From Sperchopsis tessellata (Eukaryota > Arthropoda > Insecta > Coleoptera > Hydrophilidae), in the NCBI GenBank assembly GCA_033557685.1, contig JAWQRN010000272.1, positions 1-32,453 of the forward strand: a DNA stretch of 32,453 nt. The letters are read 5' to 3'. The position numbers and the translations under genes are program-made. Every line of letters starts with the position of its first letter. Within the stretch, counting starts at the first letter, position 1. This document shows, one piece after another, positions 11,540-21,991 of the stretch. Under the pieces are notes generated by a model. The model did no database searches. It had not been told where the DNA came from and saw only the letters and a list, made by a program, of their open reading frames with translations.

Positions 11540-12180
11540 ACACATCACTATATCTCAGGTATACATTTCGGTGGAGATATATGCAGATGGGTGTGGAATA
11601 ATGTGTAACTATGGAAAGTGGTCTCTGTTTGAAATGGACAGTGATAACAATCCGGTGTTGCTTCGAGTGACAGACACAGAGTGGAACCGAACGGTCCCAG
11701 TCCAAAGATTACCCGTCAAAATTGGCTGGGACAAATACATTGCAAATATTGACCAACAAGTTGGTGAAGCCTTCGAGCTGAACTCTCCCACAGAACTTGA
11801 CTTAGTAATGGAAAAGCTCACAGAGTCGATGAAAAGTTGCCTTCCGCAGAACTCCACCACTGTGAAAGAAGCTGCCTACTACTGCTTTCTGGTGGTGGGT
11901 TTTACGAGCTTATCAAGTGAAAGAATCATATCAAAAAGGTCTGGTAAATGAAGCGGAATCAGACTGACAAGCTGCAAATTAATGCTCTCCAAAAAGAAAT
12001 TAAGGAGCTTGTTGAGTCACACCGGCACCAGACACTGACTGACAAGTCAGTCTGGCAGTGCACTAGACAGCTGTTGAAATCCGCGCTGGTGATGACCACA
12101 CTCTTGTCTTTGGTCACATCGATAAAGTTGAATTACTAGCGAACCCGCTTGGGGGTCAGTTTACACCTAACTATCCTAAC
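11540..12180 (+). mobile_element. LINE fragment, endonuclease end and linker before RT
   Basis: A 127-codon open frame (11571-11951) carries MDSDNNPVLLRVTD at about 11634-11675. This is a variant of the SDHxPV block that ends LINE AP-endonuclease domains; the catalytic His is replaced by Asn. The following residues (KIGWDKYIANIDQQ, then TELDLVMEKLTESMKSCLP) match the helical linker after the endonuclease in Jockey/R1-like elements. A second frame (11948-12139) continues with LQINALQKEIKELVESHRHQ and DKSVWQCTRQLLK. After a shift it continues as LLANPLGGQFTPNYPN (about 12120-12175), resembling the stretch just before the reverse transcriptase. No reverse transcriptase follows. The identification rests on pattern recognition, not on a search. 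Confidence 0.65.
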
Positions 12181-12199
12181 CTATCACATCATATCACTC

Positions 12200-13740
12200 C
12201 ATAATTTATTTGAAATATTCAGCGTAATGAAATTTTATAAATCATGTTTGTTTATTATCTAATATTAATAAACTAATATTATCTTGTGTTCAAATATTGT
12301 TAATCTTATGGTATTTTCTTAATCATTGTAGAGTGTAAATTTACCGTTTATGTTTAGTTACTTTAAAACGTCCATCTCAGTGATCACACGTTTAATTTTT
12401 CCATTCCTTTTTGTTGACCCAAAGCTAGCTTTTGAACAGCTCCAGGGATTGCAACACGGATCGGTAAAATTGAGCATGCTAATTACGGTAAGAACCTTAC
12501 CATCAATATTCTCTTCAATGCTGAGGGTAAGTGATTGAATCTAAAGTTGGTGTTCCACAATAGCTTCCAAGATTGCAAAATGGACTGGTATATATGAACA
12601 AGTTTATCACTACTCAGGTCCTTCCATCCTGATGGTCAAAAGTGCTATTTTCTTGTACACGTTATCACTGCGTTGGATATGAAATTACCGTTTGTCATAT
12701 TTTATCCTGTTACTTATTAATTACTATGTGTTGTATTCATGTGTAGTTTTTGATGAACTGACATGCAGTCATGTTCTGTGTTTGGTTCAATAGACGTCTT
12801 AACTTTTTATATTATCACCTTTTATTAAATACATCGCTTCTTCACTCCACGTATGTTCTTGAGGGTTATTACGAACGCAATATTTATTTATGGGTTCTTC
12901 TTTATTTTCACTAGACGATCTTCCTTTACCTCCTGAGGCCAGTATAGTATATTCGAGAGGGATAAATCATCAACTGCTGATTTGTTATTTGGTATAAAAT
13001 AGCCTCTATTTAGTAAAAGAATTCCAATAAATTATATGAGAAGACAAGTATACGTCATATTAAAAATATAAAAAAAATAATTTCTCACGGGACCTGGTAT
13101 GACATACTCATATTTTAAACAGCCAATGAAAATAGCATACTTTATCACGTCGTGTGTTTATTTTTTAATTAATTCAACAATGTAGTTTTCACGTTTTTCC
13201 CAGACTTATTACCTCAATCTCTTTGAGTTTATGGAGCGGTTGTTACGTTTTAAACCGGCTTTATTAGACACCACTTGCTGTTGAGTGTTGTGTGAGAAAT
13301 TAATTCATAATAAATTTTCTATAATATTACTGTACCGCTTGCAATGAATTTAGTTAGAGGATTAATAAAAATGTTAAAAAGGTCACTTTTTCATATAAAT
13401 TTATTTTAAATATTTTCCCCTCATTGAATAAATACTTTTTCTTCAAAACTGATACGACATAAATATGTGATACGTACAAACAAAGACTTATTTTGCTTAT
13501 AAATTTCTGCTCATTTCGAATTTTCATATTCTTGTTTTTTTTTACTCACCAAAAACCAATAGAGGGAAATCATAACATCCTAGTTTTCTATTTATACTTT
13601 TCTTATAAGAAGTGTGCTGAAATATATATATATGATTATTTTGGTACGATAAAGAGATTTATTACCAAGTTTTATGTTGGCAAGTGCTTCGCTTTAAGAA
13701 TGTACGGATTACATTTCTTTTGAGTATCTATAATATAATC
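12200..13740. other. AT-rich stretch without recognisable feature
   Basis: Two short open frames (12350-12538 and 13493-13723, plus strand) show no family signature. No repeats or terminal structures were recognised. Confidence 0.5.
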
Positions 13741-13743
13741 CAG

Positions 13744-14105
13744 AATATTACCTTTATATTTTGTTAGTTGAGGTTTAGGAATAGGAACGTTAGGAATACA
13801 TATAACTTGAAAGATTTGCATATATTTTTAAATGGCGAAAATAATCGAGAGCGTATGCTTGAAAGCTAATGCGATGTTTGCGAGAGCTGTACGTGATCTG
13901 CTGGACTAGGCTTTGAGGAAACATTTTTGTTCTAAAAAGTCTGCAGCATCTATGGGTATTTTCCATGGATGGTAATCCTTCTCCGTGTGTAGCCTTGGTG
14001 CGTAACTAGATATGCAGTTTCTTAGACAAAGGAAGCATACGACATACAATAAAAGAAATAAGATATATAATGAAAAAGGATGAATATATTTGAGAGTTCA
14101 TAACT
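13744..14105 (-). repeat. 3' LTR of the deleted LTR element
   Basis: This aligns with the copy at 14799-15164 through several anchors: ATATAACTTGAAAG, TGCTTGAAAGCTAATGCGAT, GTGTAGCCTTGGTGC, GACAAAGGAAGCATA, CATACAATAAAAG and ATATATAATGAAAAA. It contains about 95 bp (roughly 13890-13985) missing from the other LTR. The two LTRs differ at many positions, so the insertion is old or the element is a recombinant. Confidence 0.85.
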
Positions 14106-14122
14106 CCCCCATCCCCAAAAGG
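14106..14122 (-). other. polypurine tract
   Basis: The minus strand reads TTTTGGGGATGGGGG directly before the 3' LTR start AGTTATGAAC. Its position and composition fit the primer for plus-strand DNA synthesis. Confidence 0.8.
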
Positions 14123-14216
14123 CAAACACCGTTTTGTCTTTTATATTTAATGCTTTTTCTCTAGATTTTTGAAAAGCTTTTGTTTTAGGGAACTTATTTC
14201 TAAATTTATGTAATAT

Positions 14217-14558
14217 TTAAACAATGATAATTATTAATATTATTGCAATTGATATCATATTACCTGAACTATGGTAATCAATTTGTTTTGAATCTATTCT
14301 TTCCAAATTATCCACTATAGAATATAAATGTTGATTATTAATATGAATATCTTTAAAATGTACTTTTATTGGTTTAACATTTTCATTTTCAGTATTGATT
14401 TTAGATAAATATATTTGCAATTTAGTATTAAATTTTTTTACATTTTCGTATACAATATCATTTATAATTACTTTACAGTTAAAATATCTTATAACACTAG
14501 GTTCACGTATTTTAAAGAGTCTGGTCGCACATTTTGTTTGTAAGTTTATTTCATTCAA
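14217..14558 (-). pseudogene. env-like C-terminal fragment of the LTR element
   Basis: A 113-codon frame ends about 95 bp before the polypurine tract, the position occupied by env in errantiviruses. The visible text includes CATRLFKIREPSVIRYFNCK near the start, then an ectodomain-like stretch with HFKDIHINNQHLYSIVDNL. It ends with a hydrophobic run of Ile/Val residues that looks like a membrane anchor (ISIAIILIIIIV). This layout fits the membrane-proximal end of an errantivirus-type glycoprotein. There is no signal peptide, no fusion peptide and no furin-type site, because the N-terminal part is deleted. It was called from position and general layout, not from a search, and no function is expected. 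Confidence 0.6.
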
Positions 14559-14780
14559 AACACTAACACTAAAATGTTTTCATCCAGGTTGTGGATGATG
14601 TCTTCTGTAGATGTTGTCTCATATGTTGGACAACTGTTGGTCCATGATGTCCAGAAGATTCGTCCCTCCATACTGGATCTTTAATGATCCGGTTCGAAGA
14701 GCTTACTTGTTGCTGATAGTTGATAAACCGTTAAGACAAAAGTTGAAATGTAGATTTTTTTCTTTATTTTGACTTCAGAT

Positions 14781-14798
14781 ATTCTACGGACTGCGCCA
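14781..14798 (-). other. primer-binding site (tRNA-Ser type)
   Basis: The minus strand reads TGGCGCAGTCCGTAGAAT, one base away from the TGGCGCAGTCGGTAG form used by several Drosophila errantiviruses. It lies directly inside the 5' LTR, as expected for the start of minus-strand DNA synthesis. Confidence 0.82.
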
Positions 14799-15043
14799 AA
14801 AATGTTATTGGATAACCAAAATCACTTTTTAAAAACTAAAACTTATATTATTAATACAATATAACTTTAAAGATTTTCATATATTTTTAAATAGCTAAAA
14901 TAGCGTATACTTGAAAGCTAATACAATGTTAGCGTTAGCTGCTCCGGGTGTAGCCTTGGTGCCGTGTGCAATGTTAGATGCAGATTCATAGACAAAGGAA
15001 GCATATGCCATACAATAAAAGATATAAGATATATAATGAAAAA

Positions 15044-15069
15044 TGTTATAGTATATGCAAGATTCATTG

Positions 15070-15131
<62 letters not shown>
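15044..15131 (+). mobile_element. 3' tail of a LINE inserted in the 5' LTR
   Basis: About 88 bp is present only in this LTR. It ends CATTGAAATAAAGACT followed by (ATT)n, a common 3' end among insect LINEs of the CR1/L2/Jockey groups. It is flanked by AAAAA on both sides, and the empty-site equivalent in the other LTR reads AATGAAAAAGGAT. This fits a severely 5'-truncated insertion with a 5-bp target duplication. Confidence 0.68.
15081..15131. repeat. (ATT)17 microsatellite
   Basis: Seventeen ATT units form the tail of the small LINE insertion inside the right LTR. Confidence 0.97.
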
Positions 15132-15133
<2 letters not shown>

Positions 15134-15164
15134 AAAGGATCTATTTATTTGAGGGTTCATGACT

Positions 15165-16165
15165 ACCGTTGTAAAAACCTAGTGCCATCGCGTGTACATC
15201 GTAAACACTCACATAATACCGACAAATCAAGAACTGCACAGTATTTCCGGAGTTTCGTCCGATATGGTCCATCGTAGAACATACAATAATCCGATTAAAA
15301 GGAAACACATAGCTGTGTAAGAGACCTAGAGCCATCGCATGTAAATCGTAGACGATTAACTCATAGAGTACCGACATATCAAGAACGACTCAGTATTTTT
15401 CGAATATCGTCCGATCTGGTCCAACGTAGGACATACAATAATCATATTAAAAGTAAATACTTAGCGTTGTAAAAAAACTTTGTGCAATCTCGGGTATACC
15501 GTAGACACTTAATGCAAAGTGTACCGACATTTTGAGAACAAGTCAGTATTTCTCGAGATTCGTCCAACCTGGTCCAACGTAGAACATACAATAATCTCAC
15601 TAAAATTAAATACATAGCGTTGTAAAACCTAATGCCAACTCATGTAAATCGTAGATGATTAACTAATTGAGTGCTGGCATATCAAGAACGACTCAGTATT
15701 TCTCGAGTTTCGTCCAATATGGTCCAACGTAGAACATATATAATCATATTATAAGTAAATACGTATAGTTGCAAAAAAACCTAGTGCCATCTCACTTATC
15801 TCATAGAGTGCTGACAGATCAAGAACGACTCAGTATTTCTCGAATTTTGTCCGATCTGTTCCAGTGCAGAATATACAATAATCCGTCTAAAAGTAAATAC
15901 ATAACGTTGTAAAAACCTGATGTCACGTCGTATATATCGTAAAAACTTAACGAAATTACAAGAACGCCTCAGTATTTCTCGAGTTTCATCCGATCTGGTC
16001 TAACGTTGACTAAACAATAATCTTATTAAAAGAAAATACCTAGCGTTGTAAATAAACTTAGCGTCATCTCGTATAAATTGGAAACACATAATTCATAGAA
16101 TACCGTCATATCGAGAAGGAGTCAGTATTTCTCGAGTTTCGACCGCTCTGGTCCAACGCAAAACG
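15165..16165. repeat. satellite array, seven units of ~137-153 bp
   Basis: Seven diverged head-to-tail copies. Anchor motifs recur in every unit: GTTGTAAAAA at the start, CAGTATTTCTCGAGTTTCGT in the middle, and GGTCCAACGTAGAACATAC near the end. The CAGTATT anchor falls at 15239, 15391, 15544, 15694, 15831, 15970 and 16123, giving spacings of 152, 153, 150, 137, 139 and 153 bp. The array starts exactly at the LTR edge (15164/15165) and fades after 16165. No long open frame runs through it. Divergence between units suggests an old array without recent homogenisation. Confidence 0.93.
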
Positions 16166-19100
16166 AACATGTTAGTTTTGATAATTTAACTAAATTTGTT
16201 TGTTAAATAAACTTAATAGAAATATTTTACCAACGAAATCAAAATGAATAAAATTATCCTTTAACAATGCTCTTGAATTAAATCATTATTTCGATATGAA
16301 AGAATCCAAAGTTGTCAGTTATGTTATTGGTGTATAACGTTAGATAGTGCATTTAGGATGGCCTTAAATTATAGGTAGCCAGTGTATGTTTCCTAAACTC
16401 CAGGAAGCTTATTTTTATATTATTCTTGCCACAAAATATTTTCTTTTTTTTCTTAGAATGAATCATAGTTTTGCTTATTATTTTAATACGCATTCTAGAA
16501 ACATTTCATATTATGTTATTTAATTTGTTTAGTATTTGTTTATAAATTCTTACTATTAGTACTTCAACTCAAATTTTCTCTCTTAAATATTATAGCATAT
16601 TTGTATATTCTGTGCTCATTTTAAAGTTTTTTTTTTGTTTCAGATTGACGTCTAAATAATCCAAGAAGGTAGTAAAATTTATTTAGTTTATTCTTTACAT
16701 CTTACTATGGCGACAATGACATATATGAGAACCGTCTTTTTAATAAATTTCGGCTGAGTTTAATACGGTACGAAATACACTAATATAAAAATATACCTAT
16801 AAAATACTATATTTTATTGACGGATCGCAAAAGTTGGTGCACATAGAAGAATATCCTACATACCACGATTTTTTAAGAATACCAAGCACAAAACCTTAAC
16901 TATATGCTAATTCATAAAAATGCAACTTTAAACCCACCACGTGTACACGAAAACAATTTTTTAAATCCTCAGAAGAATATGGACGTGTACATTGAAAATA
17001 CTCCATTCTACTACCTGACTTGTAGCTGTGGAAGCTATTTCCCAAAATTCACCTCAAATCAAAATAAAATTTTTAAACCTCATCATATAATGGACTCGAT
17101 GATAAAGACACAAATCGTAACTAGCTTGCTTTCTTGTACCGGAAGACTTGCAGTTCTACAAGCGGTAATCCAAAGCCACCAGGTGAAGAAAAGAATTTAA
17201 ATAAAAATGGAAAGGTAATCTCTAAGATCATTAATTTACAGTATTTGAATGTAAACATATAATTACATTTAAAATGATAGTAAATAGCGAAACGTTTAAA
17301 ATATTCCATAACAAGAAATCGCCAGATAATTACCTAGCAAATAAATAACTTAATTAATATTATTTTATTTCACCCAGTATTTAAATTCAGTATTAAATAA
17401 TATGTTTACGGTTTTTTGATAAAAATTATGGCCATAATTATGTAAGATAGAAGATAAATTAAGAAAAGACCATGATAGAATTGTAATATAGATTTGCCTT
17501 TATCTTCAGAGTAGTCCACATTTCACACTTCAACTGTTCCTCTACACTCTTGTATATCTTACATTTTAGCTGCCAAAATGCATTGACAACAACACCAACG
17601 ATCTAAACGAATTATATTTGATGAACGTAATTTGCCATGGTTGGTATGATAATCATCTATGATATATAGTGGCCTGACTTCCACAAATCGAACTCATTAA
17701 ATCTATCAGAACCAACACCAAAAGATTCTCAGCCACCTACACAAAGTTTATGGTTTGGATCGAAACGTATCAATAATAATGAAGAGTTGTAATAAAATGC
17801 TTTGTCCAATTACCACACCACTCGTCAAATCTCCTCAGACAATGGCATATTTATTGTTCGATGAGGTAATCTAACTTTCACACTATACATATAGCAAATG
17901 CAAATAAGGCTCTCCACTATCTAAATTTTTCTGAACTCTTAGGTTTTGCGTTTAAAAAAATAAAATAGATATAATGGTAAAATTACAGATAGTTAACCGT
18001 AGAAATATTCAATACAGAAATTAATAATCGAAACACTGAAGGTAATGATGGAATAATAAAAATAAATGTAGAACTGACAATTAAATTAATTAGAAGAAAC
18101 TAGCAAAGAGTGTTTATAGTAAGGATATTAATAAAAAGCAGTGTATAGTACCTCCGTTAGCGTAACAATCTGTAATAATTCGACTGACGAACTATCATCC
18201 ATATGCGCACAGTTTTATAGCCCTTAGGAGACGCCGAGGTATCAAGTGTTTTAGAACGGAATTTCGACTGAATTAGTGGTTCCAGATATCAAAGATAAGT
18301 TACGTTCAACGTATATGTGAATTATATAGGTAAATGAACTGAAAAGAAAATCTTAATCAAATTATTAAATGAGCGGATTTACTACAATAATAATTATATC
18401 TCGTATATGGTTTACTAATGCTATTCAAATATTCATAACAACTGTGCCAAATAACTTTAATGACGACTGAGGTGCATATGATATGCAGTTGCACTAATAA
18501 AAATTAGTATTTTTTAAATAATGGAGAGTGCAGCATTCATACCGCCGTCCGGAAATGGTTGTAGTATACTAACTAATTAGTCATAAATAAAATGGCAACA
18601 ATAATTATACACTGTTTACCGAAGAAGCTATGATTAAATAAAACAAAACTAATTATATACAAAAAACCCATTGTAGTTTATGAAGCTATGATACCTTCTA
18701 AAATTTATCAAGGTAAAAAAGTAAATACATATCGTTAATCACGCCTATAAATTTAACATATTCAGAGTTTAAATTTATGAAACTTAACATATAAAATGTA
18801 TGATTTGAAATGTATCAATTAGTTACTGTATTTTCAATAAGGCTAATTTCTGAATAATATTTTGATTAATTTCTGTAATCGTTATCACTAATCTGCAAAT
18901 GTAATCGTTATTTATTTGTGTTGCTGATTTTATGGTATGAAAAGTAGTAGACACGCAAAAAACTAATTCAAGATTATAATGGAAACTTATGAGTTTTGAA
19001 GTCTACTAAGGTTGGTTTGGCCATTTAACAGTAGTTATAACCCGATGAAAGCAATTTATACGGACAGTTACGGTTATTGTGATTACTCTGTATCATTTAC

Positions 19101-19675
19101 ATTATTTTGGAATAATTTTCCCGAATTTATTTAGGAAAAATATACGAAAATTATACAAAGTACCATTTTAGGAAAAGTCCTAATTGCATTCATATTTTTT
19201 AACAAAGAAATAGTGTTATGACGGTAAGAAATCAAGTAACCTGTCGTGGTATCAGTAATAAGAATATAACATTTTGATAATCGCCGGGTTACCCCAGATC
19301 CAGCGTCAATCTAGATATTTTATGTTTAGCTATATGACTAATAAAGATGCAAGTTAACTTAATACGGCCACAGAATTTCTTGTGGGAAGGAATATAATTT
19401 ATCATTGAAAATGTTATGCACGCTAATGAAAATTTTGACAAGAACTGTATATAATATTTTAAAGGCTCTTAATAAAAAATAAAAAGTAGCTATTTACATT
19501 TTTAATGATTTATATTGTGAAGTAGAAAATTATTTATATAAAAATATATTCGAGTGCTGAACTGGTGTATATAAAAATTTTACATATAAAAACATAAACA
19601 TAAAATTTCCCGCTTCCCATTTCACTTTATAGTAAAATATATCTGTAAAAAAAATATTCAACATTTAATACTCTA
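16166..19675. other. long AT-rich stretch without assigned feature
   Basis: No transposon protein, tandem repeat or RNA gene is recognised. The longest open frame is 98 codons (16904-17200, plus). It has a Cys-containing stretch YYLTCSCGSYFPKF but no family signature and no supporting context. It may be chance or an old exon. Confidence 0.5.
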
Positions 19676-19678
19676 CAT

Positions 19679-19790
19679 CAGAGTATTTCAAACGGTGTGC
19701 CGCTGGATTTTGATGTAAAATAATAGAAGTAATAATATTGTGCCACAATTAGTTGTAGTGTGCCGTAAGATAGTTTAGAAGTCATCACCA
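19679..19790 (+). mobile_element. possible hAT-type transposon end
   Basis: The stretch begins CAGAGTATTTCAAACGGTG and contains two GTGTGCCG blocks (ACGGTGTGCCGCTGG and TAGTGTGCCGTAAG). This resembles the ends of many hAT elements, which start with a CAGNGNTTCTCAAAC-like terminal repeat followed by GTGTGCCGC-rich sequence. The opposite end and an 8-bp target duplication were not found, so this is a tentative call. Confidence 0.4.
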
Positions 19791-19799
19791 GAAAATGTC

Positions 19800-20785
19800 C
19801 TAGTAAAGGGTGAAACTGTAAGTTAAAACCTATTCGTGAAGCGGCCCATTAAAAAAAATGAACTTGTCATTAATTATGTAAGGCTCTCATTTGATTAGTC
19901 ATTATATCTGATCCGTTCTCTTCGATATATGGTCTCAGTTTTATGCGGAAAAATCTTAAATAAATGAGCATCTACTGTCTTGGTTAAAATTCATAATTTT
20001 CTTTTGGTTGATTTATGAATAAATGGCTTGAATAAGATATTTTATTTTTTTCCTAGGAGTTTTTTCAATACAATTATTGATAGTTTGAACAAACAATTTA
20101 TTACTGATACTACTTTCTAGAAATAATTTTATGTTTGGGGCCTGCGTTTCAAGTGTTTTTGGGAAGGGCATGAGCTGTTGGGTGGCAGTAACTGTCCTTC
20201 GTCTAGCCTAAAGGTTCATTGCAATTAGTCCAGAGTGTAGGTGTTACTATGCACTTTTCATGATTTGTTATAGCTGTATGGGGTATCATATTTTGACAAA
20301 CATGGTTGTCCACTCCACAATACTTTTCCTACATAACCAAGCACTCTTCGGTTTTCTAGGACCTTTCCAAAGTGCTAGTCTTTGATATACTGTCACAGAT
20401 AACTCATTATGTTTATTTATTTGTAGGCCTATTTATAAGGATACAATATGAGCTATATGGCATATACTAGCACTTACACAATTTCGATCAGTCTACAATT
20501 TCAAATACAATACTCTTAGACAAATTGTTCTTATGTCTCGTTTACATATTGTCACGGAAACATGCAATACATATATCCGTGACACCAGACATGCTATGTA
20601 AGAATTGCAGTAGTTAGAAATTTGGCTACTTATTAGAAATATGTTGTGCTCTGGTGAGTGACCTGATATTAGCTAATGCTTAGTAAGAAGTTTATATAAA
20701 GAAAGGAAGATTGATGAAATGGTGTGTCAGATTATGAAGTTAGTCTCGAAGTGGGAAAATGGCGACCACTGAACCACCGACTCTG
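19800..20785. other. unassigned stretch with a short inverted repeat
   Basis: Nothing coding is recognised. A perfect 9-bp inverted pair TGTCACGGA/TCCGTGACA lies at 20550-20558 and 20576-20584. It resembles LTR termini of the TGT...ACA type, but no LTR pair was found. Confidence 0.45.
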
Positions 20786-20786
20786 T

Positions 20787-20838
20787 TATTGGCAGACCTT
20801 CTCCATATGTCCTGGCCTTCTGCAATTTAAGCAAATGG
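20787..20838 (-). pseudogene. CCHC zinc-knuckle relic (gag-like)
   Basis: The minus-strand frame reads RPICLNCRRPGHMEKVC, a complete CX2CX4HX4C zinc knuckle. It is followed by a stop and preceded in the same frame by RTRDG. Retroelement Gag and LINE ORF1 proteins use such knuckles to bind RNA, and the RPICxNCxRPGH form is common in insect gag-like proteins. The flanking frame is short and broken, and no reverse transcriptase is seen nearby, so this is an isolated remnant. The upstream sequence to about 21080 may belong to the same frame but shows no other motif. Confidence 0.55.
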
Positions 20839-20839
20839 G

Positions 20840-21935
20840 TCTTCCATCCCTGGTCCTCGATGCATGGAATGAATTTCTTGGCATTTCAATACTGTGGAAT
20901 CGAACCCAATAATTTTAGTACGATCTGCCCACTCCGGTGTTCTGCCTTTAACTTCTCGGTGTGGTATTACCTTAGAATCTACCTTTGTTATGTCTTCTAT
21001 ATTTCGAAGTTTGAAATTTTCAATTGTCTATTTGTACCAAACCTGCAGTGTGATATCAGGCGGTCATCTGTGAGTTATTGAATTTCGGCAAAACCCATAT
21101 TGTATGGAGAATACATGCAGAATTTATCTCAATGACGACTATTAAGTCCTTTTTCGAACTTCGTGTTGAAATATAGCTGCATTCATATTTGTATCAGTAT
21201 GTGATGCTAAATTTAAGAAGTCAAAGAATTTTGCCGAATTGTTTTAGATTTGCCTTGCTTTCTGGAGTTAAATTTTTCTTCTAAAGGTCACCACGGATTA
21301 ATTCCCCCAAATGTGTTTATTATATCGAATTGTACAGCGGGTCATCTCTCGTAAGGAAGTTTCCTAAAAAAATTAATTTCAAGGCGTTGTCCCATCCCTA
21401 CGCTACTGTACATCTTTCATACCCATTCACAATTATAAACAGATAGGTATACAAATTTGGTTTAGACTGGATTCCTGGAAGAATTCAAGGCTTACTGTAT
21501 TGTAATATTCTGCATTTTTATTGCTAGTTGTGTAATTGGTCTGTAAACTATTTCGAGAGGATTTTTTACAACTGCATCGATCACATCACGTTATTATTAT
21601 TATAACCTACTTTGTGTGCAAGCTAAATATGACTAATAGTATTTCTAAGAATAATTTAAATAAATTATGTTCTATGAAGCTGTGTAACACAGAATGCGAG
21701 GGGTGCATCCACCATGCAATGTTCTTGCTGGTGTTGAGGTAGCTTAAACAGTACCCGGACATTTAAAACATTAGTGTAATACACCAGTTATATAAACCAT
21801 TGTAGAACTATTCTAAATACATATATGGGGGCTCATCTTTCATTAATACACTTCTACGCGCAACCCCCGCATCACTCATGTCTCTATTCTAGACGGGAGT
21901 CGTCCACTGGCTCCGATTTCTTCATTCTTCCTTTC
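20840..21935. other. unassigned AT-rich stretch
   Basis: No recognised protein or repeat apart from possible upstream remnants of the zinc-knuckle frame. A 69-codon plus-strand frame (21536-21742) has no family signature. Confidence 0.5.
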
Positions 21936-21936
21936 T

Positions 21937-21990
21937 TTATATATACTATCTATATATACTATTTATATATACTATTTATATATACTATTA
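21937..21990. repeat. 13-bp minisatellite, four units
   Basis: Four near-identical copies of TTATATATACTAT occur in tandem; the second differs only by starting with C. The tract is short and has no coding potential. Confidence 0.9.
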
Positions 21991-21991
21991 T

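Larger units (their letters stand above)
13744..15164 (-). mobile_element. internally deleted errantivirus-like LTR retrotransposon
   Basis: Two direct repeats of 362 and 366 bp flank about 690 bp. Read on the minus strand, the right copy is the 5' LTR and ends just before TGGCGCAGTCCGTAGAAT. That sequence matches the tRNA-Ser-type primer-binding site of many insect Gypsy/errantivirus elements. The left copy is the 3' LTR; it is preceded by a purine run and starts AGTTATGAAC, while the right copy starts AGTCATGAAC. Errantivirus LTRs commonly begin AGTTA. Between them only a leader and the end of an env-like frame remain. Gag, protease, reverse transcriptase, RNase H and integrase are gone, so it could move only with help from another copy. 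No matching target duplication is seen: the outer flanks read CTGG and CGGT on the minus strand. Confidence 0.82.
14799..15164 (-). repeat. 5' LTR of the deleted LTR element
   Basis: The partner of the repeat at 13744-14105. It lacks ~95 bp present in the other copy and carries an extra ~88 bp at 15044-15131 (a LINE tail with an ATT array), so the total lengths are nearly equal by coincidence. Its outer edge at 15164 is the junction with the satellite array. Confidence 0.83.

Noticed and set aside
14918..15160. Minus-strand poly-Ile frame of 80 codons
   Set aside because: It is a translation of the (ATT)n array within the LTR and is not a membrane protein.
13744..15164. Target-site duplication for the LTR element
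   Set aside because: The outer flanks do not match over 4-6 bases, so no duplication is claimed.
15165..16165. CRISPR-like array
   Set aside because: Units are ~150 bp, diverged over their whole length, without short identical repeats and unique spacers, in eukaryotic DNA; it is a satellite.
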